From positions 62,001 through 126,000 of the IMG/VR virus record IMGVR_UViG_3300021962_008382: a stretch of DNA of 64,000 nucleotides. One strand, given 5' to 3'. The stretch is from a virus. Made by a program: the position numbers and the translations under genes. Positions 15,799 to 23,904 of the stretch are shown piece by piece. Each line of letters opens with the position of its first letter. The first letter of the stretch is position 1. The notes beneath the pieces are model-generated. The model worked only from the letters and a program-made list of their open reading frames with translations. It was not told the origin of the DNA and did not search any database.

Positions 15799-16722
15799 TT
15801 ACCTCTTAGTATTGATACGTCTAATCATATCTTCAATTGCTAGGTTATTTATTGCAGTATATCTGCTATCATACATCTTAGGTTCTTGAAACTCTTCAAA
15901 TACCTCATCAGTATCATCTATCCAGAATAATAAATCAGGATTTAAAATGCTGCGTTGTTCGTCGAGAGGGCAGACTGAATTAATTAGTACAATATCATCT
16001 GCGGCCGAATTACGAGCCATAGTTAAAAGTCTGTTAGTATGTCGTAACCTACCTCCTTCTGTATAGTCAATATCTTTATGTATTACTCTCTGTTCTCTAC
16101 TATTAAGTACTCTGCACTGATCAAAATGCTTTGTTAGTTCATCTACTACTAGCTTTCTACTCGAACCGGGCTTACCCATTACTAAAACTCTGAAGTGTCT
16201 ATCAGTTATTAATCTATAATATTGAACTAAATTTGAATCCAGTGTATGGAATACCCACGGTCTTATAAAAACACCTTGATTTGGTTCTAGCATTACGTTA
16301 GTGTGTAGATCCCATTCGAATAAGTTTCTGTAGTTAAATTCATAACCCTCTAAAGCAGATTTTGCATCTATTGCCCCGTTTTTATTTTTATGATGAAATA
16401 AATTTAAGGTATTTTTTTCAAGTGCTACTATGAAACACCATTCATTGAGAGAGTTAAAATCTTCGAAATGAATAATGTTGTTGAAGGGTCTACGAAATAT
16501 TCCAGATCTTTTATGATCAATTATTACGCGTTCGCCCAGTACTCTACCTAATATAGGTTCTAACCCGCTTAAAACCATATTAAAATTATCTAGCTCGTAA
16601 CCGTACTCTTTTTCGCTGAACCTAATATCTCTGACTACAGCTGCGCAGCGCTCTACATCTCCAGCTGGAAAAAATCCATCTGCATGGAGCATTTTTACCA
16701 TGGGTCTATTAGATGCTTTCAC
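15799..16722 (-). CDS. Two-domain protein: oxygenase/cupin-like N-terminus and APS-kinase-like C-terminus
   Basis: A 307-residue protein. Residues 1 to about 175 look like a double-stranded beta-helix: LNLFHHKNKNGA, EWDLHTNVMLEPNQGVFIRPWVFHTLD. No clean HxD iron motif is seen, so oxygenase activity is uncertain. Residues from about 176 resemble P-loop kinases of the adenylylsulfate kinase type: RVLVMGKPGSSRKLVVDEL, then DIDYTEGGRLRHTNRLL and IVLINSVCPLDEQRSIL. The P-loop is degenerate: the usual G-K-T is S-R-K here. If active it would make PAPS, the sulfate donor for the two sulfotransferases in the window; that is inference. The start is GTG, chosen because GGAG lies seven bases before it; the next ATG (16701) has no such site. 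Confidence 0.6.
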   Translation of the reverse strand: MKASNRPMVKMLHADGFFPAGDVERCAAVVRDIRFSEKEYGYELDNFNMVLSGLEPILGRVLGERVIIDHKRSGIFRRPFNNIIHFEDFNSLNEWCFIVALEKNTLNLFHHKNKNGAIDAKSALEGYEFNYRNLFEWDLHTNVMLEPNQGVFIRPWVFHTLDSNLVQYYRLITDRHFRVLVMGKPGSSRKLVVDELTKHFDQCRVLNSREQRVIHKDIDYTEGGRLRHTNRLLTMARNSAADDIVLINSVCPLDEQRSILNPDLLFWIDDTDEVFEEFQEPKMYDSRYTAINNLAIEDMIRRINTKR

Positions 16723-17470
16723 AAACTTTCTCCGCTATAGATCTGTAAATATCGCTTATTTTACCGGTATTAAAAGCTATAGGTATTCCTTGATCTGCTT
16801 TTATTCTAATTGATGTCTGAAGAGGTATCTTACCGAGAACTGGTACTGAATACTTCTCACTTAAACTATCAGCACCATTTTCCCCAAAAATATAATCGAC
16901 ATTATTACAATGGTTACACAAGTGTCCACTCATATTTTCTACAATACCCACTATCTTAATATTTCTTTGTACGAATAGCTCAATACCTTTCTTACAATCT
17001 AATAATGCTACATCTTGAGGGGTTGTTACGATTACAGCTTTAGCGTGTGGAATAATCTCACAAAGTGATATCTGAATATCACCGGTACCCGGGGGCATGT
17101 CAACTATAAGATAATCCAATTCACCCCATACCGTATTTAATAATAAGTTTTTAAGGGCAACAGTGGCCATTGGTCCTCGCCAACTTACAGCTTGATCATC
17201 TCTAATACTACTAGCTATCGACATTATTTTTAGTTGGTAAGCTTCAAACGGTAAAGTAAATTTTTTATCTTCTGTAAGATTATATGGTTGATTGTTCTCC
17301 AATCCGAACATCATAAACTGACTAGGACCGTATATGTCAGAATCAAACATACCTACTTTAAGATTTAACATAGAAAGAGAAGCTGCAAGATTAGCTGCAA
17401 CAGTACTCTTACCCACACCTCCTTTTCCAGAGGAAACTAAAATAACATTTTTTATTTGCTCTATACCCAT
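16709..17470 (-). CDS. Mrp/NBP35-type Fe-S cluster carrier ATPase
   Basis: A 253-residue P-loop ATPase of the Mrp/ApbC/NBP35 family. It shows the deviant Walker A GKGGVGKST at residues 15-23, the switch DSDIYGPSQ, SWRGPM near 97, DMPPGTGD at 124-131, TTPQDVALLDCKKG, and VENMS followed by CNHC at 185-188. The CxxC pair is the bridging Fe-S site of this family. It lacks the N-terminal DUF59 domain found in many bacterial Mrp proteins. Family members load Fe-S clusters onto target enzymes. The ATG at 17470 has GGAAT upstream; an alternative ATG seven codons earlier (17491) does not. It is an unusual gene to find inside a virion module. Confidence 0.88.
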   Translation of the reverse strand: MGIEQIKNVILVSSGKGGVGKSTVAANLAASLSMLNLKVGMFDSDIYGPSQFMMFGLENNQPYNLTEDKKFTLPFEAYQLKIMSIASSIRDDQAVSWRGPMATVALKNLLLNTVWGELDYLIVDMPPGTGDIQISLCEIIPHAKAVIVTTPQDVALLDCKKGIELFVQRNIKIVGIVENMSGHLCNHCNNVDYIFGENGADSLSEKYSVPVLGKIPLQTSIRIKADQGIPIAFNTGKISDIYRSIAEKVCESI

Positions 17471-17471
17471 A

Positions 17472-18407
17472 TTATTCCGAATAAATGTCATGGTTAATAA
17501 TATTACACCAATGTTTCAACTCAGTTTTTGAGAAAGACATTATACCATCGTTTATTCTATCTGTAAATTCGCCGTCTACACCTCCGAGCCTGATAGGGTT
17601 ATATACAGGCTGTCTATCTTCTTTCCTAAAAATCCTGAAATGATCTGGATATGTTACATTTTTCTCGAAAGTTGAGCCCATGAATACAGCACCGGGCTTA
17701 TCAAACGCGCGCGCCATATGCTGACCAACCGAATCACACCCTACAAAATAATCACACTCACTAATTAAAGCCATAAACATTCGAAGATCAGTATTAAGAT
17801 TTTGAAAATCTACCGATATATTATCGCCCGGATGTCTAAGTTCCTTAGGACCGAAAAAGAATATTAAACTATCTTTGCTAATATTTTCTATCATATAGAG
17901 ATAGTCGTCGCAATCTAAGCTCCGATGAGAAGTATCATAAGGCCTATTATTATTAATCTGCATTGAACTGCCGTAAGGCTGAAATACAATTACTTTACTC
18001 TTATTTTTATTCGTTTTAAACTCCTGTATTATTCTTTTAACCGAATTTTTTTCGTATGTACTTAGATATAGATTAGGCTTGGTAAGATCTGAATGATCTT
18101 CGGTCTTATTTATTTCTCGATCAAAAGCTTCAGTAAGAGAAATCTTCTGATTATAATAATCATAAAGATAGTAAGGCTCTGGGCACACAACAATATTAGG
18201 CTTTACATAATTATCAAATATATCTTTCTGATGTATACCTATAGTTCGCTGTTGAAGTAGAGGATGACTCCAGTACAGACTCTCCCACCCATGAACAAGC
18301 ACCTTAAAGTTATTACCCGGGTTGAGACGATGAAATTTCTCTAAAGCGGGTATTGCCGTTATAACCCTACCTGCACCACCGTTAATTATAAAAGTTGTAT
18401 TAGTCAT
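17472..18407 (-). CDS. GT-B glycosyltransferase, heptosyltransferase (GT9)-like
   Basis: A 311-residue protein with the layout of GT9 enzymes. It opens FIINGGAGRVITAIPALEKFHR, matching the first GT-B loop (GxGD/R...ALP). The middle has VIVFQPYGSS, and the C-terminal donor domain has SECDYFVGCDSVGQHMARAF, the same pattern as the heptosyltransferase D-S-x-x-x-H-x-A segment. The donor sugar and acceptor are unknown. It overlaps the upstream gene by eight bases and the Mrp gene follows almost at once, all as one operon. Confidence 0.72.
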   Translation of the reverse strand: MTNTTFIINGGAGRVITAIPALEKFHRLNPGNNFKVLVHGWESLYWSHPLLQQRTIGIHQKDIFDNYVKPNIVVCPEPYYLYDYYNQKISLTEAFDREINKTEDHSDLTKPNLYLSTYEKNSVKRIIQEFKTNKNKSKVIVFQPYGSSMQINNNRPYDTSHRSLDCDDYLYMIENISKDSLIFFFGPKELRHPGDNISVDFQNLNTDLRMFMALISECDYFVGCDSVGQHMARAFDKPGAVFMGSTFEKNVTYPDHFRIFRKEDRQPVYNPIRLGGVDGEFTDRINDGIMSFSKTELKHWCNIINHDIYSE

Positions 18408-19065
18408 TTATTAACATATTCCAGGGGGCAATGATACCCTCACAATGTATACTTTCTACTTCCATTAATTTAGATTTATCAATATACATGAACATAGCTT
18501 CTTCAATAGTTATGCCTTGAACTAAGTGTTCATAAAATGATTTGGATATTAAATTACCCATATTATCAATTAGCGTACCACATACGGACCAAAGTCTTGT
18601 GTGTAGGGATATAGCATTATAATCGTTAGTATGGCGAGTTTTAAATACATAACAGTCGTGTAGATTATTATAAAAATTAATATCGAATTGATCACTTAGT
18701 TTATATCGACCAGATATCTTAAAGATTCTCTTTGGAGCTAATTTATTTAGTATTATTAGATCTAAAGCTACTAGTAACATATATGCTTCGCCAGCACCTT
18801 TTGCACCTGAATTGTTTAGCTCTTTACAAGGTGTTCTACTTCCAATATCAATAAAGAAGGTTACATTTTTTGAAAGCTCATTATACCATTTATTTTCAAG
18901 AGGAAAAGAAGAATTATCTATTAAGATAATTATTGCAGCTGGATCTTTTTTCTTTATAGAATCTATAGTTTCGAGTGTTTGTAGATACCGATCACTTATC
19001 GAAATATGTCCCCATGGTGTGTTTATAGTAGATGTGATAATAAAGATATTATTTAGTATACTCAT
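18400..19065 (-). CDS. Glycosyltransferase-like protein, GT-A type, uncertain
   Basis: About 221 residues from the ATG at 19065, which has a GGTGG site upstream; a longer reading frame from 19110 would overlap the previous gene further. It starts NIFIITSTINTPWGHIS and has AAIIILIDNSSF, with RIFKISGRYKLS in the middle, the pattern of a nucleotide-sugar fold with a conserved K-x-x-G-R-Y. No DxD motif is certain. From memory the SGRY segment recurs in small phage and bacterial glycosyltransferase-like proteins. Grouping with the GT9- and GT2-like neighbours supports a sugar-transfer role. Confidence 0.5.
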   Translation of the reverse strand: MSILNNIFIITSTINTPWGHISISDRYLQTLETIDSIKKKDPAAIIILIDNSSFPLENKWYNELSKNVTFFIDIGSRTPCKELNNSGAKGAGEAYMLLVALDLIILNKLAPKRIFKISGRYKLSDQFDINFYNNLHDCYVFKTRHTNDYNAISLHTRLWSVCGTLIDNMGNLISKSFYEHLVQGITIEEAMFMYIDKSKLMEVESIHCEGIIAPWNMLIND

Positions 19066-19831
19066 CCCACCAGGTTTCCCATTTAATAAAAGGGTCTTTC
19101 TGCTGATCAAACTGTAAATGTAATGCTAGACTTGGTATAGGATTAAATCTTATCGCTCGATTATCTAACCAAATATTCCATATGGTGTTTGATTCTTCAT
19201 AATGTTCTGTTCTAGGTTTAAGATAATTCCCGTTATATTTAAGTGCCAAGGTCTCAAACAGCCCCCAGTTAGATTTAAATATCTGAGGTGTAGTGAATAA
19301 GACATTTGTAGTAAAAACACCGGTACGCCAATGCCTGTTAGAGCCATGTACAATAAAATCCGTTCTACTTGGGGGATTATATTCACTTGGTTCATCAAAA
19401 GGGTACAATACTATATCATCTCGCTTTAATCTATCAGAGAAGGTATAAAAACTATCAATCATTTCTTGAATAGCAGAAGGCTGGTGCAGATAGTCATCTT
19501 CAACGGAGTATACTAAATCTGCATGACTATCTCTACATAGCAACCATTGTTGATGCGCTGAATAATTGTACCCCTGCTCCGGTAAAGATATAAACTCACC
19601 GTTAACTTCTTCTATTATTTGTTTTATCTTACTAACAGTTTCCTCAGAGGAACTATCATCTAATACTGTTAATTTGATAAGTACATCGCGTACATTTTTT
19701 ATACTATTTACAAGCGATCTAGTACAGCCTACAACAATATCATTTTTTGGAATATCACAGTATCTTACTCTCCAATCTACGTGAACGTTAGTTCTGTCAC
19801 AGGTTCTTAAGATAATATCTAATGTTTTCAT
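19049..19831 (-). CDS. Glycosyltransferase family 2-like protein
   Basis: A 260-residue GT-A fold protein. It begins LDIILRTCDRTN, has VLIKLTVLDDSSSEETVSKIKQII (the first nucleotide-binding strand and acidic turn) and HADLVYSVEDDYLHQPSA, where EDDY takes the place of the DxD metal site. A C-terminal segment LKPRTEHYEESNTIWNIW may hold the acceptor residues. It lies in the accessory island between a sulfotransferase and two more glycosyltransferase-like genes. Acceptor unknown. Confidence 0.75.
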   Translation of the reverse strand: MKTLDIILRTCDRTNVHVDWRVRYCDIPKNDIVVGCTRSLVNSIKNVRDVLIKLTVLDDSSSEETVSKIKQIIEEVNGEFISLPEQGYNYSAHQQWLLCRDSHADLVYSVEDDYLHQPSAIQEMIDSFYTFSDRLKRDDIVLYPFDEPSEYNPPSRTDFIVHGSNRHWRTGVFTTNVLFTTPQIFKSNWGLFETLALKYNGNYLKPRTEHYEESNTIWNIWLDNRAIRFNPIPSLALHLQFDQQKDPFIKWETWWDEYTK

Positions 19832-19849
19832 GACTTTATTATTTCAACA

Positions 19850-20620
19850 TTATTTACGCCAAACTTCTAAACCATGATACTTATTTAAAATGTCCGGGGG
19901 TAGGATAAAATCCCTAGCCTTGAATTCTACTCGCTTTCTTACATCATGTAGCTTTATACCGATTTCCTGATCATACTCATCCCAACTTGCTTCTACATTG
20001 TTAAAATCATGCTGAAAATAAGGCTCATCAATAAAATTATACAGGGCTTTTAACATTTGCTCAGGTTGTTTAGCTAGTTGCTCATACTCTAAGATAAAAA
20101 GTAAATTTTTTTCTAGACCGGTTATTGCTTGCTTAATACCCACATAAGGAAAACCTACTACACCGGCTTCTGAAAAAAGGGATTCTGCTCTGGAATAAAC
20201 CGAACCTGAAAGACCCCCGGTTACTGTATTAGTTGAGAAAGGATTGCGTCTGTGCGCTAGTTCAAAACTATCCAAGACCCAGTTAATATCTCTAACACAT
20301 ACAATAAATTTAGATTTAGGGTAAAGATCTTTTATAACACCCGTTAAATATGTCCAAGCGCGATTAGTATTAAAAATAATCGGCTTATCAACATCTTGAT
20401 AGAAACCGTCAAACAACCCGGCAACTATATTTTTTCTTCGCTGTACAGGAACCTCTGCTTTCGACCCGGGGCTATCTTGTGTAGCCTCAATTACCCCTTT
20501 TACTAAATTAGCTAAAGGGTCGGTGATAGAGGAATGAAAGCGGGGGTTCTGTCTTAGTATTGAGGTAAGAAGGGTTGACCCTGATCGCGGTAAGCCAGTT
20601 ATAAAATGATATTGTTTCAT
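19850..20620 (-). CDS. Sulfotransferase (PAPS-dependent type)
   Basis: A 256-residue sulfotransferase. The 5'-phosphosulfate-binding loop is GLPRSGSTLL at residues 9-18. The 3'-phosphate-binding segment is CVRDINWVLDSFE at 108-120, followed by RRNPFS. LEYEQLAKQPEQMLKALYNFID is the typical C-terminal helix of the Sulfotransfer_1/3 families. Such enzymes move sulfate from PAPS to hydroxyl or amino groups of sugars, peptides or small molecules. It overlaps the upstream TPR gene by four bases (ATGA). A second sulfotransferase lies at 38159-38860 and an APS-kinase-like domain at 15799-16722. Confidence 0.87.
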   Translation of the reverse strand: MKQYHFITGLPRSGSTLLTSILRQNPRFHSSITDPLANLVKGVIEATQDSPGSKAEVPVQRRKNIVAGLFDGFYQDVDKPIIFNTNRAWTYLTGVIKDLYPKSKFIVCVRDINWVLDSFELAHRRNPFSTNTVTGGLSGSVYSRAESLFSEAGVVGFPYVGIKQAITGLEKNLLFILEYEQLAKQPEQMLKALYNFIDEPYFQHDFNNVEASWDEYDQEIGIKLHDVRKRVEFKARDFILPPDILNKYHGLEVWRK

Positions 20621-21972
20621 AATTTACTCATTAATTTAAGTACTTCTTGTTTAACATTATTAAGCGGTGTGTGCCAATCTCTCACTTTAGTTTGTTTGTG
20701 AACTTGAAAATTGTCACCATACCAAGGGGTAGTGGTACCTTTATGCGAAGTGGACCAGATATAGTATTCAGCAATAGGTACAACAACAAAGCATGTCTTT
20801 CCTATCGCTCCTGCTGCATGTACTAAACTGGTGCAGCTGCTTACAATACAATCCATTTGATCAATAAAATCTAAAGTATCCTCCCAAGTATCAATTCTAC
20901 TGCCTAAGTCAATACAACCTGGGTGACCATCTTCTTTATCAATGTAATAAACCTCTGCACCCTCAGGTATATAGCTGAGCAACAACTCAAGAGGTATCTT
21001 GCGGTATTCATCTTGGGAAAAATATGGATTACCGGAACATTTAATACCTATCTTAAATTTGTCACTATTGATTTTATTTTTAGGATTCCTTACCGGGATA
21101 AGATAAGGTTTTCGCCAAAGCTTATCCTCAGTTAAATTAAGATACCCAGGCAAGCTCATCATAGGAGTCCATAGCTGTCTTCTATCTATAGAGTATGTTT
21201 CAGTTATTACTTCATATCCGTTGCGACGAAACAGACTAACTGTATCCTCTCTATACTTTGACCAAGTAGAATATAATATTGGTCTCATACCTAGATCTTT
21301 AATATGATCAAAGAATCTTATGTTAATTATCTCGTCACCAATACCTCCCTCACCATCAACGTAAATAATTCTGCCTGGTTGAATTGTACCGGACCATTTA
21401 GTCATACCTAAAGCATCTTCAAATCTTCCGTTCTTAGGTTTAATAGAGCCCATGAACGCCAGTACACCTTCAGCGATCCTTCCTTCTCTTAATACCTTTC
21501 CGCTTAAAGCATTCTTCATATCATCAGCTTTTTCAGGGTGTTTTTCAGCCAAAGAAAGTAACAAATCTTCGGAAGTTTTTCTATCACCCATTAAAGCTAT
21601 ATTAAATGCTCTTTGTGTTTGAGTTTCAAAATCATCTGGGGTTAATTTTAAATTAAGATCGATATAGAAAAGAGCTTTTTCCGGCTGATTCAATGCATTA
21701 TAGGCTTTATATAAATTAGCGCGAGCAATGTAAAGTTGATCGGCGTTTTCAGCTCTAGAGTAAGCAGCCTCTGCACATTTCAAGTAAAGAGGTCTATGCT
21801 CTGCTTTTAGGGAAAGATATCCAAGTGTATCAAAATCTTCTACTGAATCTGCACGCTTAAAGTAATGTTCAAGCATTTCAAAAACGATTTTTCGTTTTTC
21901 ATTACCAAGCAAATCCATTACAACAGTAGTTAAATCTTGGATCTTAAATTCTTTATTCTTTAATGACGACAA
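20617..21972 (-). CDS. TPR-repeat protein with GT-B glycosyltransferase-like C-terminal domain
   Basis: A 451-residue protein. Residues 30-190 form helical pairs with TPR spacing (LYIARANLYKAYNALNQPEKALFYIDLNLKLTPDD, AFNIALMGDRKTSEDLLLSLAEKHPE). Residues 200-451 look like a GT9/GT41-type domain: IIYVDGEGGIGDEIINIRFF is the first GT-B loop, followed by KIGIKCSGNP and the donor-side MDCIVSSCTSLVHAAGAIGKTCFVVVP. TPR plus glycosyltransferase is the arrangement of O-GlcNAc transferase-like and many bacterial protein or surface glycosylation enzymes. The target is unknown; a protein acceptor such as a fibre is plausible. Confidence 0.72.
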   Translation of the reverse strand: MSSLKNKEFKIQDLTTVVMDLLGNEKRKIVFEMLEHYFKRADSVEDFDTLGYLSLKAEHRPLYLKCAEAAYSRAENADQLYIARANLYKAYNALNQPEKALFYIDLNLKLTPDDFETQTQRAFNIALMGDRKTSEDLLLSLAEKHPEKADDMKNALSGKVLREGRIAEGVLAFMGSIKPKNGRFEDALGMTKWSGTIQPGRIIYVDGEGGIGDEIINIRFFDHIKDLGMRPILYSTWSKYREDTVSLFRRNGYEVITETYSIDRRQLWTPMMSLPGYLNLTEDKLWRKPYLIPVRNPKNKINSDKFKIGIKCSGNPYFSQDEYRKIPLELLLSYIPEGAEVYYIDKEDGHPGCIDLGSRIDTWEDTLDFIDQMDCIVSSCTSLVHAAGAIGKTCFVVVPIAEYYIWSTSHKGTTTPWYGDNFQVHKQTKVRDWHTPLNNVKQEVLKLMSKL

Positions 21973-22510
21973 GTTTCACCCACAATTCTTCAATAATATT
22001 ATTATGTTGTTTTAAATAAGCTTCTACTTCATTTCGCGGCATGCCTACAAACTGATCTTTAAATTCTTTAGAAGGTATGTAATTCCAGTCTAAAATCTCA
22101 AAATCAACACCAAAATAAAAACCTAATCTCGAAGAAGCAGCGCCCTGCTCTTCGCACAGTCTGTTGTGTTTTTTACTAAATAAAAGCAGACCACCAACAG
22201 TTACTGGTCTACGATGAGTGGGATCGTCGTAGAAGTAATCGTGTCGATGATGGGGTACACGTATATCGATAGTAGCACCGTGCTTGCAGACTCGATACAG
22301 TTCTTGCAAGCAATGGAAGTAGCCCTCTCCTAGATGCTCTAATACATGATGGGCTACAACTACTTCGACGGAATTGTCCGGGAAGGGGAAAGGATCTTTT
22401 TCTAAATTAAAACAATAATCTGGATTTTCTCTAGCATCATAATCACAGGTTACGAAACCTTCAATTTTTGTTGACCCTGCACCAATATTAATCTTCATAA
22501 TTTTATCCAA
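21953..22510 (-). CDS. SAM-dependent methyltransferase (class I)
   Basis: A 185-residue methyltransferase of the Methyltransf_11 type. MKINIGAGSTKIEGFVTCDYD is motif I followed by the acidic residue that binds the SAM ribose; PFPDNSVEVVVAHHVLEHL is motif IV with the usual HVLEH. It also has LQELYRVCKHGATIDIRVPHH. This subgroup is frequent in bacterial and phage surface-polysaccharide clusters, where it methylates sugars or lipid-linked intermediates. A shorter start at the MKIN methionine, four codons in, is possible. It overlaps the next gene by 20 bases and is the first gene of the accessory operon. Confidence 0.8.
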   Translation of the reverse strand: MDKIMKINIGAGSTKIEGFVTCDYDARENPDYCFNLEKDPFPFPDNSVEVVVAHHVLEHLGEGYFHCLQELYRVCKHGATIDIRVPHHRHDYFYDDPTHRRPVTVGGLLLFSKKHNRLCEEQGAASSRLGFYFGVDFEILDWNYIPSKEFKDQFVGMPRNEVEAYLKQHNNIIEELWVKLVVIKE

Positions 22511-22553
22511 GTAAAAATAACAAATTAAATTATATAGTATATTTTATTAAAAA

Positions 22554-23903
22554 TCAATACTTTTGAATACCAAGTGAGTGTAATCTTCCAGCACTTACTT
22601 CGTACCAGCCAACAGAACCCCCTACGACAGAAACGGGCGATGATCTTGATGATGACTGGTTTTCCCCTAACATACCGTCGGCGTTATTACCCCAAGCCCA
22701 AGCTGTTCCATTTCGTCTTACTGCTAACGAATGACCGTATTTACCTGCGCTTATTTGACACCAGTCAGTAAATCCTCCTACCACGGAAACCGGTGATGTT
22801 CTATCAGTAGCACTATTATCCCCTAACTGACCATTGGCATTACGACCCCAGGCCAGTAGGCTACTATTACCTACAATACCTAGCGAATGACAATACCCAG
22901 CACTTACTTGACTCCAATTACTAAAGCCTCCTATGATAGATACAGGTGATGAGCGGCTAGTAGTTGTATTATCGCCTATCTGTCCGCAGTTATTCCTTCC
23001 CCACCCCCATGCTGTACCGTTCTGTCTTACGGCTAATGAATGACCACCGCCAGCACTTATTTGACACCAGTCGGTGAAGCCACCCACAACTGATACAGGC
23101 GAGGATTTGCTAACAGTAGTATTATCACCTAGTTGACCGTCAGTAGCACAACCCCAACTCCACACCGTACCATTAGTTCTTAGTGCAAGGGAAAACTTAA
23201 ATCCGGCACTTACTTGACACCAGTCAGTAAACCCTCCTACCACAGAAACCGGGGATGATCGTGGTATATTAGTACTGTTATTACCTAACACACCATAATT
23301 ACCAAACCCCCATGCCCAAAGAGTACCATTCTCTCTTAAACCTAAGGAATGACAGAATGCAGATACCTGACACCAATCGGTAAAACCTCCTACTACGGAG
23401 ACTGGGGAGGATCTATGTAAATTACAATTATCACCTAAATTTCCGCTACCATACTGCCCCCAACTCCATGCGGTGCCGTTATTTCTAACTGCCAATGAAT
23501 GATTAACACCGGCGCTTATATCATACCAGTCAGTAAAACCACCTGCAACCGAAACGGGGGAGGATCTATCATTAACATCGCCCAACCCGAGTTTGCCTCG
23601 ATAATTGTCACCCCACCCCCACGCTTGACCTGACGTACAGTCCTGTCGTAAAATACGGTTGTCTAGAGACATCCAACAACCAGCACCGGCTACTACCGGT
23701 ATACAGAGAGATTGTACAAATATTACTGTACCTACTGAAATACTATTAGTAGCTTGATCAGGTAAATCACCCGTATCAGACACTACTATTGAACGATTAG
23801 TAGTAGCATTGCTAGTTTCAGCAGCGAGTACAACCATCTCGGTTACTTCAGAGTTGGCTGTTAAATTTGTTATACAAGTTTGAATTTCACTGAGTGTTGG
23901 CAT
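22554..23903 (-). CDS. RCC1-repeat beta-propeller fibre protein F
   Basis: A 449-residue protein with a head of about 90 residues and then seven RCC1-type repeats of about 50 residues to the C-terminus. Each repeat follows the pattern WxWGxNxxGxLGDN, SSPVSVVGGFTDW, CQVSAGxxHSLAVRxNGT. The seven core turns read WGDN, WGQY, WGFG, WGCA, WGRN, WGRN, WGNN. Seven repeats are what closes the RCC1 propeller. The head lacks the YYY/W motif of most paralogues and ends WMSLDNRILRQD, like protein D (25263-26666). It is the last gene of the array. It shares an 84-base identical stretch with the neighbouring gene E. Function inferred: virion adhesin. Confidence 0.85.
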   Translation of the reverse strand: MPTLSEIQTCITNLTANSEVTEMVVLAAETSNATTNRSIVVSDTGDLPDQATNSISVGTVIFVQSLCIPVVAGAGCWMSLDNRILRQDCTSGQAWGWGDNYRGKLGLGDVNDRSSPVSVAGGFTDWYDISAGVNHSLAVRNNGTAWSWGQYGSGNLGDNCNLHRSSPVSVVGGFTDWCQVSAFCHSLGLRENGTLWAWGFGNYGVLGNNSTNIPRSSPVSVVGGFTDWCQVSAGFKFSLALRTNGTVWSWGCATDGQLGDNTTVSKSSPVSVVGGFTDWCQISAGGGHSLAVRQNGTAWGWGRNNCGQIGDNTTTSRSSPVSIIGGFSNWSQVSAGYCHSLGIVGNSSLLAWGRNANGQLGDNSATDRTSPVSVVGGFTDWCQISAGKYGHSLAVRRNGTAWAWGNNADGMLGENQSSSRSSPVSVVGGSVGWYEVSAGRLHSLGIQKY

Positions 23904-23904
23904 T

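Noticed and set aside
19066-19110. N-terminal extension of the glycosyltransferase-like gene at 18400
   Set aside because: The extra codons overlap the upstream gene, lack similarity to the fold start and have a better ribosome site at the internal ATG.
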